This document shows positions 1-7,225 of a stretch of 64,000 nucleotides of DNA, one piece after another; the first letter of the stretch is position 1, and every line of letters begins with the position of its first letter. This DNA comes from Pseudomonas brassicacearum (GTDB lineage: Bacteria; Pseudomonadota; Gammaproteobacteria; Pseudomonadales; Pseudomonadaceae): the NCBI RefSeq assembly GCF_000585995.1, contig NZ_CP007410.1:5483430-5547429 (forward strand), given 5' to 3'. The position numbers were made by a program, and so were the translations under genes. Below the pieces are notes generated by a model. That model saw only the letters and a program-made list of their open reading frames with translations, searched no databases and was not told the origin of the DNA.

Positions 1-325
1 CGGCGCGGCGATGGGCGTTGACCTTGCGCATTTCCCAGGTGGCCTTGCGCGATGCCACCAGGGCGCTCGCCTGCTTGACCGCAAGGCGGTAATGCTCGGG
101 GTCGATGCGCATCAACAAGTCGCCCTTGTTCACCCGTTGGTTGTCACGCACCGGCACCTCCACCACCTCGCCGCTGACATCGGGAGCGACGTTGATGATG
201 TCGGCCCGCACCCGGCCATCGCGGGTCCAGGGAGTATTCATGTAATGCACCCACAGCGTACGGCCGATCCACAGCGCCAGGGCCAACACCAACAGCGTCG
301 CCAGCAGACTGAAAAACTTTTTCAT
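1..325 (-). CDS. HlyD/AaeA-like efflux periplasmic adaptor (partial)
   Basis: Membrane-fusion adaptor expected to bridge the FUSC pump at 526-2730 to the outer-membrane lipoprotein at 2740-4251. Only about the first 108 residues lie in the window; the C-terminus is past the left edge. The ATG at 325 gives MKKFFSLLATLLVLALALW, a single N-terminal membrane anchor, then TPWTRDGRVRADI and a biotinyl-lipoyl-like half (APDVSGEVVEVPVRDNQ...KGDLL.IDP), the standard start of HlyD/EmrA/AaeA adaptors. It is the last gene of the four-gene minus-strand operon, starting 10 bases after the DUF1656 gene. The substrate cannot be read from sequence; AaeAB in E. coli exports aromatic carboxylic acids. Confidence 0.88.
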   Translation of the reverse strand, partial: MKKFFSLLATLLVLALALWIGRTLWVHYMNTPWTRDGRVRADIINVAPDVSGEVVEVPVRDNQRVNKGDLLMRIDPEHYRLAVKQASALVASRKATWEMRKVNAHRRA

Positions 326-335
326 CGCATCGATC

Positions 336-536
336 TCAACGGTAGACCGTCAGCGCCAGCGCGCCGAACAGACAGGTAAACAGACTCAGGCGCAGCAGCG
401 CCGGGTGCCAGAAGAAGCGGTACAGGTCCAACCCCGACAGGAAACGGTCCAGCACCCAGGCCAGGGCGGCGGCGATGAAAAACATCAGGGTCATGGTGGG
501 CATGTACACGCCATGGAAGGCGATCTCACGGGGCAT
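336..536 (-). CDS. DUF1656 (AaeX/YtcA-like) small membrane protein
   Basis: A 66-residue protein, MPREIAFHGVYMPTMTL..., with two hydrophobic segments (about residues 11-28 and 46-64). Small DUF1656 proteins regularly sit between FUSC pumps and HlyD adaptors and are thought to be accessory subunits; their mechanism is unknown. The start codon lies inside the last codons of the FUSC gene (11-base overlap), so translational coupling is likely. An upstream in-frame start at 578 would add 14 residues lying wholly inside the FUSC gene, and I reject it because homologues begin near MPREI. Confidence 0.85.
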   Translation of the reverse strand: MPREIAFHGVYMPTMTLMFFIAAALAWVLDRFLSGLDLYRFFWHPALLRLSLFTCLFGALALTVYR

Positions 537-2730
537 GTGCGGATTCCTGGGACAACGGTGTGGCCTGCGGCATGGCATAGCCGGCCAAGGGCGATTGCGG
601 GTCGAGCAGTGAAGTGCGGATGAAATGCAGGTAGCTTTTCACCCGACGCAGGGCCGAGGTGTCGAAATGCGGGGCGAAGGGCTCATCGGTGGCCTGTACA
701 CGACTGATGGCGTGGTCCACTGCCACCAGGGCACGCTCCAGATTGTTCTGGCCTGGCTGGCGGAACAGACGCACCAGCGCCCGCCCCATCACACGGATCG
801 CCTGGCGCCACGGCTGTCTTTCGGCATAAGCCGGATGCACCGGCAAAATAGCCTGTTCCTTGCGCAACTCAATAATCGCGTGCCCGACTTCCAGCACCAC
901 GAACATCCAGCGCAGCAGATCCCGTTGCACCCGGGGCTGCCCCGCCGCCAGCCCGTAGGCTTGATGCAGGAGGTCGCGAGTACCACTTTCGAAGCTCGAC
1001 GCCAGCCCTTTGAGCTTGCCACTGATGGCAAACACCACTTGCTCGCGCAAATCCTGTTCAAGCCTGCGCCACAACCAGCGGCTGTTGGGCGGCAGAATGA
1101 TCGCCCCGGCAGCGGCGCACACCAGCATGCCGAGGATCATCGCAAGGTAATCGTTGATAAAGGTGTAGGGGTTGTAGACCGTCAGGTTGTCCGGCACCGA
1201 GCCGGTGCTGAAAAAAATCAGCAGTCCCAGCCCGACCCCGGCGTATTGCGGCCGGGAACTGAGGAACGAGCCGAGCATGATTACCGGCGTCAGCATCACG
1301 CAAAGAAGGGGGAAACCGTCGATCAGCGGGAAGATGAAAAACATCTCGACGAAGCCGATCAACGCGCCGAACAACGTGCCGCAGGCCATCTGGAACGCCA
1401 TGCGCTTGGGGTTCGGCGTCGCGGCCGACAAGCCCACCGTGGCGGCGGCGATCATCGTCATGGTCGCGCCGCTCGGCCAGGCCGTGGCGACCCAATAACT
1501 GCCCAGCACCAGCAGGATGAAGGCGGCGCGAAACCCCGAGGCAGCCGCCGCCAGCCCATTGGTCTGCGGCACGAACGGTTCGTCCCAGCGCTCGCGTTCG
1601 TGGCGATGATCAGCCAGGGAGGCATGGGTCAGGGCGTAGCCGTGCAGGTCGTCGACGAAGCGATAGAGCAGCTCATAGGCGGTGTGGAAGTCCAGCTGCT
1701 CACCATCGCTCGGCGCCGTCTCCTGGAACAACGCCCGCAATCGCCGCACCTGGGCCGGCAAGTCGGCCTTGTAGTCGGCCAGTGCCGTCGCCAGACGCGC
1801 CGCATCGGCATCGGTCAGGGCCCGTGCGCTGAAGCCGTCCAGCAGTTCGGCAAGGTTTTGCAAACCGGGTTTGATGGCGTCCACCACGTGATTCGCCGCG
1901 CTGCTGCGCAAGCGCTCGAGCAACTGGTGCAGGGCGTTGAAGCGAGTGGTGACGCCCATGAACTCGCTGTTCAAGCGACTGAGCCGCCCGTTACGCCAAC
2001 GCATGTGCGGGTCTTCGAACACGGTCACGCTGCGCAGGCTCTCCAGGCCTACGGCTTCGGCGATGAAGCCCACATTGCGCGCCTCGAACGCCTCCTGTTT
2101 GCTGCGTCCACGCAAACCGTCGGTGACGAACAAGGCAAACACTCCGAAGCGCTGATACAAGGCATTGCGCATCGCAGCGCTGGCGGTTTGCGGAAAGATC
2201 GCGGCACTGACCAGTGTTGAGCAGAGAATCCCCAGGGCAATTTCCAACACCCGCCAGACCGCCGCCATGAACGCCCCTTCCGGATGGGCCAGGGCCGGCA
2301 GGCCGATCATCGCCGCCGTGTAGCCGGCCAGCACGAAACCATAGGCCCGGAAGTTGCGATAACGCGCCGCCCCTGCCGAACAGATGCCCACCCAGATCGC
2401 CAGGCAGCCGAGAAACAGCTCGGTGTTCTGGGCGAACATAGCGATCAGCGCCACCATCACCGCCGAGCCGGCCAGGGTGCCAAGCAAGCGATAGAAACTC
2501 TTGGCGAACACCTGGCCGCTCTGGGGCTGCATGACAATGAACACGGTGATCATGGCCGTGCGCGGTTGCGGCAACTCCAGGCGCATCGCCAGCCACAACG
2601 TCAGGAACGCGGCAAACAGGACCTTGAAGATGTAAACCCAGGTCACCCCGTCGCTGCGGGCCCAATCGAAGAAGCCACGGCGCCATTCGAGGCGGCAGAG
2701 CCAGTGCCAAGGGGCAAGCAAAGAAGTCAT
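526..2730 (-). CDS. FUSC-family (AaeB-like) inner-membrane efflux pump
   Basis: A 734-residue protein with the two-block architecture of the aromatic acid exporter/FUSC family: an N-terminal transmembrane cluster (about residues 30-175, starting WVYIFKVLFAAFLTLWLAM and carrying the family segment PRTAMITVFIVMQPQSG), a cytoplasmic helical middle (180-390), a second membrane cluster (about 395-540), and a cytoplasmic tail. The length matches AaeB/YccS-type proteins. It lies 9 bases after the outer-membrane lipoprotein gene and overlaps the DUF1656 gene, so the operon order is OMF, FUSC, DUF1656, HlyD. Expected to export organic acids or aromatics using proton motive force (family knowledge); the actual substrate is unknown. 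Confidence 0.92.
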   Translation of the reverse strand: MTSLLAPWHWLCRLEWRRGFFDWARSDGVTWVYIFKVLFAAFLTLWLAMRLELPQPRTAMITVFIVMQPQSGQVFAKSFYRLLGTLAGSAVMVALIAMFAQNTELFLGCLAIWVGICSAGAARYRNFRAYGFVLAGYTAAMIGLPALAHPEGAFMAAVWRVLEIALGILCSTLVSAAIFPQTASAAMRNALYQRFGVFALFVTDGLRGRSKQEAFEARNVGFIAEAVGLESLRSVTVFEDPHMRWRNGRLSRLNSEFMGVTTRFNALHQLLERLRSSAANHVVDAIKPGLQNLAELLDGFSARALTDADAARLATALADYKADLPAQVRRLRALFQETAPSDGEQLDFHTAYELLYRFVDDLHGYALTHASLADHRHERERWDEPFVPQTNGLAAAASGFRAAFILLVLGSYWVATAWPSGATMTMIAAATVGLSAATPNPKRMAFQMACGTLFGALIGFVEMFFIFPLIDGFPLLCVMLTPVIMLGSFLSSRPQYAGVGLGLLIFFSTGSVPDNLTVYNPYTFINDYLAMILGMLVCAAAGAIILPPNSRWLWRRLEQDLREQVVFAISGKLKGLASSFESGTRDLLHQAYGLAAGQPRVQRDLLRWMFVVLEVGHAIIELRKEQAILPVHPAYAERQPWRQAIRVMGRALVRLFRQPGQNNLERALVAVDHAISRVQATDEPFAPHFDTSALRRVKSYLHFIRTSLLDPQSPLAGYAMPQATPLSQESAHAP

Positions 2731-2739
2731 CGGGCAAGC

Positions 2740-4251
2740 TCAATGATCAAGGGCGGAAAGGATGGCCGGGGCTCTGGTCGGGCGTGTCGTGCCGGCTGGC
2801 GGCACATCCCTGCCAGCTTCCAACCCACCTCCCAGCGCGGTCACCAGGTCGGCATGGGCACTCAGGCGCGCCGCTTCCACCTGCTGTTGCACCTGCTGCT
2901 GCTTGAACAACAGGCTTTGGGCATTGAGCACGTTGAGGTAGTCGGTCAGCCCGCGCTGGAACGCCACCAACGCAATGTCGTAGGTGCGCTGCGCCGCGGC
3001 CACCGATTCAGCAGCGAAGGCTTGTTGCTTGTCCATGGACTCGCGACGGATCAACTGATCGGAAATGCTCTTGAGCGCGTTTACCAGTGTCTGGTTGTAA
3101 TGGGCCACGGCAATGTCATAACCGGCTGCCGCCTCCCCCAATTGTGAGCGCAGGCGCCCGCCGTCGAAAATCGGCAGCGTGATGGCCGGACCGACGCTGT
3201 AGGTGAGTTTCTTGCCAGTCAGGAACTCCAGTGCCCCACCGCCGGTGGCCATGTAACCGAGACCGCCCACCAGGTCGACGTTGGGATAGAAACCGGCACG
3301 AGCCACATCGATGCCCCGGGCCTGAGCGGCCACTTGCCAACGCCCGGCCACCACATCCGGACGCTGGCCGAGCAGTTCGGCGGGCAATGCCGACGGCAGC
3401 TTCAAAGGCGCGCCGAGGGCCAGGGTCGGGCGCTGCAACCGCGCACCCTCTCCTGGCCCCTTGCCCGCCAGTGCCGCCAACTGATTGCGGCTCAAGGCAA
3501 TGGCTTCATCGAGGGCGTCGAGTTGGCGATGGGTCTCGGGCAACGGCGCCTGGGCCTGGCTGACTTCGAAATGGGTACCGATGCCACCGTCCAGACGCTT
3601 TTGCGCCAGCTCGAGAATCTGCTCCTGTTGATGGAGCGTCGCGGCGACGATATCGCGCTGGGCGTAGTGCAAGGAAAACTGGATGTAGGCGCGCACGATG
3701 TTGTTCTGCAACTCCAGTTGCGCCTGCCGTGCTTCAGCCACGCTGACATGGGCCAGGTCGACGGCCCGTTCGCTGGTGTTGCGCTCGCGGCCCCACAGGT
3801 CCAAGGCATAGCTCAAGCCTAGACCCGCGTTGTTGTCCCAAGTGGTGGTGTCCGCCAGTTCGCCGGGGCCGTAGAACTGATCGGAGGGCCAGTTGTGGCG
3901 CTTGAGGGTCGCTTCACCGTTGATCTGCAGCGACTCGGCGGCCTCGGCGACACCAGCCATCGCCCTGGCTTGCCGCACCCGGGCGGCGGCCATGGCCAGG
4001 CTCGGGCTGCCTTGCACGGCGAGATCGACCCAACGATCCAGTTGCCGGTCGCCATAGGCGTTCCACCATTGGCGGGTGGGCCAGTGGGCGTCGCGGTCGG
4101 CCTCGCGGATCGCGGCATCGGTGGCCAATTGATTGGCCGACAACGCCTCGCCTTGCGGCGCAATACCTCCCGTGCCGATGCAACCGCTGATGGTTAACGT
4201 CAAAACCCAAACACTGAGAGTCTTCAGCTCTCTGCTGATGCAACGCGGCAC
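2740..4251 (-). CDS. OprM/NodT-family outer-membrane efflux lipoprotein
   Basis: Outer-membrane factor of the AaeAB-like system. I choose a GTG start at 4251 (503 aa): it places a lipobox, LTISGC, with the acylated Cys at residue 24, and has an AGGA 11 bases upstream. An ORF reading further upstream from 4437 would translate straight through a REP repeat and is rejected. The body carries the two OEP repeats of the TolC fold (for example QLDRWVDLAVQGSPSLAMAAARVRQARA and the GQRPDVVAGRWQVAAQ segment typical of OprM/NodT). First gene of the minus-strand operon; its promoter must lie upstream of the REPIN at 4300-4388, in the divergent region shared with the LysR gene. Confidence 0.9.
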   Translation of the reverse strand: MPRCISRELKTLSVWVLTLTISGCIGTGGIAPQGEALSANQLATDAAIREADRDAHWPTRQWWNAYGDRQLDRWVDLAVQGSPSLAMAAARVRQARAMAGVAEAAESLQINGEATLKRHNWPSDQFYGPGELADTTTWDNNAGLGLSYALDLWGRERNTSERAVDLAHVSVAEARQAQLELQNNIVRAYIQFSLHYAQRDIVAATLHQQEQILELAQKRLDGGIGTHFEVSQAQAPLPETHRQLDALDEAIALSRNQLAALAGKGPGEGARLQRPTLALGAPLKLPSALPAELLGQRPDVVAGRWQVAAQARGIDVARAGFYPNVDLVGGLGYMATGGGALEFLTGKKLTYSVGPAITLPIFDGGRLRSQLGEAAAGYDIAVAHYNQTLVNALKSISDQLIRRESMDKQQAFAAESVAAAQRTYDIALVAFQRGLTDYLNVLNAQSLLFKQQQVQQQVEAARLSAHADLVTALGGGLEAGRDVPPAGTTRPTRAPAILSALDH

Positions 4252-4299
4252 TTGCGCAAAATTCCTAGGAGAGAGAGTCGGGAACCTGTAGGAGATCCC

Positions 4300-4388
4300 T
4301 GTGGGAGCGGGCTTGCCCGCGAAGGCGATTGCCCAGGCAACATCATTGCCAACTGACCCACCGCTTTCGCGGGCAAGCCCGCTCCCAC
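4300..4388. repeat. REPIN, GTGGGAGC type
   Basis: Two inverted copies of the P. fluorescens REP (GTGGGAGCGGGCTTGCCCGCG... and its complement) with a short spacer. It lies between two divergent genes, so it falls in the 5' leader of the minus-strand efflux operon, 49 bases upstream of its GTG. REPs are more often found behind genes. Confidence 0.9.
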
Positions 4389-4575
4389 CGGTACTGCGCC
4401 AGACAGCAGGGCCAAACCAGCGCCACAGTGCCGGCAATTCTAGGCACCCCGCCGAACGGCGATAAGCCGACCTTTCTGCGAATCTTTGTTACCGTTAGCG
4501 CGATAATCCATTAGTCGGGGTCCCGTAGCGCCGTAACTTCATGTCACAATTTGCCACCTCCCAAGAGAGCCCTTC

Positions 4576-5544
4576 ATGGACACTTTGCAAAACATGCGCG
4601 CGTTCAGCTGTGTCGCCGAAGCTGGCAGCTTCACCGCCGCTGCCCAACAGCTCGATACCACGACAGCCAACGTCTCGCGCGCGGTTTCCAATCTGGAAGC
4701 CCATCTGCAAACGCGCCTGCTCAACCGCACCACCCGCCGCATTGCCCTGACCGAGGCCGGAAAACGCTACTTGCTGCGTTGCGAGCAGATCCTGGCGTAT
4801 GTCGAGGAAGCCGAAGCCGAGGCCAGCGATGCCCATGCGCGCCCCGCCGGGCAGTTGAAGGTTCACACCATGACCGGCATCGGCCAGCATTTCGTGATCG
4901 ACGCCATTGCCCGGTATCGCAAGACCCATCCAGACGTGACGTTCGACCTGACCCTGGCCAACCGGGTACCGGACATCCTGGACGAGGGCTACGACGTCTC
5001 CATCGTGCTCGCCAGCGAGTTACCGGATTCGGGCTTCGTTTCCCAGCGCCTGGGCATCACCTACAGCATCGTTTGCGCGTCGCCGGCCTACGTGAAAGCC
5101 AGCGGCTGCCCGCAAAAACCCAGCGACCTGCTCAACCACGCCTGCCTGCGCCTGGTCAGCCCGGTCATTCCGCTGGAAAAATGGGTGTTCGACGGCCCGG
5201 AAGGCCAGGAAATGGTCACCATCAACAGCTCACCGTTTTTGGTGAACTCCGCCGATGCCATGAAAACCGCGATCACCAGCGGCATGGGCGTGGGGGTGTT
5301 GCCGGTGTACGCCGCCATCGAAGGCCTGCGCAACGGCACGCTGGTGCGGGTCATGCCCAACTACCGCTCCCAGGAACTGAACCTCTACGCCATCTACCCT
5401 TCGCGCCAATACCTGGATGCGAAAATCAAGACCTGGGTCGAGTACCTGCGCGGCTCGCTGCCGGAAATCCTGGCAGCGCACCAGTCCGAGCTGATGGCTT
5501 ATGAATTGAGTGGAAGCCTGGCAGGGGCACGGGCAGCGAACTGA
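4576..5544 (+). CDS. LysR-family transcriptional regulator (AaeR-like position)
   Basis: A 322-residue LysR regulator. Residues 1-60 form the winged helix-turn-helix (MDTLQNMRAFSCVAEAGSFTAAAQQL...), followed by a linker helix and a two-lobe effector domain from about residue 90. The sequence belongs to the CrgA/DsdC-like LysR subgroup that begins MD.LQNM..F. It is transcribed divergently from the AaeAB-like operon, so by the usual LysR arrangement it probably controls that operon in response to an exported aromatic or organic acid. A weak AGAGAG ribosome site precedes the ATG. I did not find a convincing T-N11-A operator in the 187 bases between the REPIN and the ATG. Confidence 0.92.
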   Translation: MDTLQNMRAFSCVAEAGSFTAAAQQLDTTTANVSRAVSNLEAHLQTRLLNRTTRRIALTEAGKRYLLRCEQILAYVEEAEAEASDAHARPAGQLKVHTMTGIGQHFVIDAIARYRKTHPDVTFDLTLANRVPDILDEGYDVSIVLASELPDSGFVSQRLGITYSIVCASPAYVKASGCPQKPSDLLNHACLRLVSPVIPLEKWVFDGPEGQEMVTINSSPFLVNSADAMKTAITSGMGVGVLPVYAAIEGLRNGTLVRVMPNYRSQELNLYAIYPSRQYLDAKIKTWVEYLRGSLPEILAAHQSELMAYELSGSLAGARAAN

Positions 5545-5572
5545 AGTCGCCGCCGTGGACCAAGGATGAGGT

Positions 5573-5830
5573 TCAGCGCTTGCCCATCGAGCGACGCGTG
5601 CCCGGAGGCGCGGCACCCGGGGTCTTGGTATGACCGTTCTTCGCGCCATTCTTGTACCACGGCTGCTGGCCGGCCTCTTTGGTCGCGGCCAGTTCACCGG
5701 GTTTGAACGGGAATTTGAAGGCCGGGATCGCCGCTTTGACGTTCTCGGCGCTGGAAATATCGCTGTCGGGCAGGTCGGCCTGTTCGCCGTTCGGGCGTGC
5801 GTCCGCGGGCGAGGGTGTTGGGGAAGTCAT
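5573..5830 (-). CDS. small Pro/Gly-rich hypothetical protein (85 aa)
   Basis: An 85-residue protein with a good ribosome site (CCGGAGCTTTAC then ATG). The N-terminal half is acidic (MTSPTPSPADARPNGEQADLPDSD), the middle has FKFPFKPGELAATKEAGQQPWY, and the tail is basic (GTRRSMGKR). There is no signal peptide, membrane segment or recognisable domain, and it is probably largely disordered. I recall similar short proteins in other Pseudomonas annotated only as hypothetical; that is memory, not a search. It is a monocistron converging on the LysR gene, with 28 bases between the two stop codons. Confidence 0.7.
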   Translation of the reverse strand: MTSPTPSPADARPNGEQADLPDSDISSAENVKAAIPAFKFPFKPGELAATKEAGQQPWYKNGAKNGHTKTPGAAPPGTRRSMGKR

Positions 5831-5966
5831 GTAAAGCTCCGGGTAATGCGGGCAAGTCGGGCCCGGAGAGCGAGCCGCGAAAGGCGGCAGTATACCTGCC
5901 CGATACCGGCGCGCGTTGAGCAGATTCGATCAGCGCCACCACTCGTCCGACAGCAATCAGGGACAA

Positions 5967-5986
5967 AACTGACAAGCCTGTCAGTT
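5967..5986. promoter_or_regulatory. CusR/CopR-like operator upstream of the RND operon
   Basis: A perfect 20-bp palindrome with core TGACA-AGCC-TGTCA. The spacing and half-sites match the CusR/HprR box of E. coli (TGACA-N4-TGTCA). A TATATA -10-like element follows at 6018-6023 with a poor -35, as expected of an activator-dependent promoter. It sits 82 bases upstream of the adaptor ATG, and the operon's own third gene is a CusR-class regulator, so autoactivation is the natural reading. Confidence 0.7.
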
Positions 5987-6067
5987 CGGCGTCACCTTCC
6001 TGACCGCCTCGCAACGCTATATAAGAAAGATAGAAATCCCTCCGTCCTGAACCGGCCTCTCACATCC

Positions 6068-7225
6068 ATGCACATCCAGAAAAAAACCGTCCTGCTCGTC
6101 GCGCTCCTGGTCGCCCTGGCGGCTCTCGCCCTCTGGTATGTCATGAAACCTGTCACCACAAAATCCGCTGCCCCCGCCGCCGTTCCAGTACGGGTCGTCA
6201 GCGTGGAGCAGAAGGATGTGCCGCGCTTTGCCAGTGGCATTGGCACGGTCCTTTCGCTGCACAGTGTGGTCATCCGCCCGCAGATCGACGGCATCCTCAC
6301 CAAGCTGCTGGTCAAGGAAGGACAACTGGTCAAGAAGGGTGACCTGCTGGCGACCATCGACGACCGCTCCATCCGCGCCAGCCTCGACCAGGCCCGGGCC
6401 CAGCTCGGCGAGAGCCAGGCACAACTGGCGGTGGCCCAGGTCAATCTCAAGCGCTACAAACTGCTCAGTGTCGACGACGGCGTATCGAAGCAGACCTACG
6501 ACCAGCAACAGGCGCTGGTCAATCAGCTCAAGGCCACCGCCCAGGGCAATCAAGCGGCCATCGATTCGGCGCAGGTGCAGTTGTCCTACACCCAGATCCG
6601 CTCCCCGGTGAGCGGTCGCGTTGGTATTCGCAACGTGGACGAAGGCAACTTCCTGCGCAGCAGCGACACTGAAGGCCTGTTCACCGTGACCCAGATCGAC
6701 CCGATCGCGGTGGAGTTCTCCCTGCCCCAGCAAATGCTGCCCACCTTGCAACGGTTGATCGCCGCGCCCGAGCAAGCCTTGGTCAAGGCTTATATCGGCG
6801 CCGATGGCACCACCGGGGAAATGCTCGGCGAGGGTCGGTTGAGCCTCATCGACAACCAGATCAACACCAACACCGGGACCCTGCGGGCCAAGGCTGAATT
6901 CACCAACGCCGCGCAACGGCTCTGGCCAGGCCAGCTGGTGACCCTGAAGATCCAGACCGCCCTCGAAAAAGACGCCCTGGTGGTGCCACCCACCGTGGTC
7001 CAACGGGGCCTGGAGCAACACTTCGTCTATCGGGTCAAGGGCGACAAGGTCGAGAGCGTGCCGGTGGTGATGGTTTACCAGGACAGCGGCATGCACATCA
7101 TCAAAGGCGTGAACGCCGGTGATCAACTGGTGAGCGATGGCCAATCACGGCTCAAACCGGGCACCCATATCCAGGTGCTCAGTGATCCACCGGCGCTGGC
7201 CAAGTCTTCGGAGTCGCAGCCATGA
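6068..7225 (+). CDS. RND efflux periplasmic adaptor (MdtA/MexM-like)
   Basis: A 385-residue membrane-fusion protein. The ATG at 6068 gives a short N-terminal signal/anchor (MHIQKKTVLLVALLVALAALALWYV); the longer upstream reading frame would run through the promoter and is rejected. Order: beta-barrel edge, lipoyl half (VVIRPQIDGILTKLLVKEGQ.VKKGDLLATID), alpha-hairpin (about residues 95-160), second lipoyl half (YTQIRSPVSGRVG.RNVDEGN), then beta-barrel and membrane-proximal domains. It overlaps the pump gene by 4 bases (ATGA). No outer-membrane factor gene is in the operon, as in MexJK and MexMN of P. aeruginosa, which borrow OprM. The four-gene order (adaptor, pump, regulator, kinase) resembles PA1435-PA1438 (mexMN region) as I remember it. 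Confidence 0.92.
   Translation: MHIQKKTVLLVALLVALAALALWYVMKPVTTKSAAPAAVPVRVVSVEQKDVPRFASGIGTVLSLHSVVIRPQIDGILTKLLVKEGQLVKKGDLLATIDDRSIRASLDQARAQLGESQAQLAVAQVNLKRYKLLSVDDGVSKQTYDQQQALVNQLKATAQGNQAAIDSAQVQLSYTQIRSPVSGRVGIRNVDEGNFLRSSDTEGLFTVTQIDPIAVEFSLPQQMLPTLQRLIAAPEQALVKAYIGADGTTGEMLGEGRLSLIDNQINTNTGTLRAKAEFTNAAQRLWPGQLVTLKIQTALEKDALVVPPTVVQRGLEQHFVYRVKGDKVESVPVVMVYQDSGMHIIKGVNAGDQLVSDGQSRLKPGTHIQVLSDPPALAKSSESQP

Noticed and set aside
4252..4437. N-terminal extension of the outer-membrane lipoprotein
   Set aside because: It would translate the REPIN and place the lipobox far inside the protein; a GTG at 4251 gives a normal lipoprotein signal.
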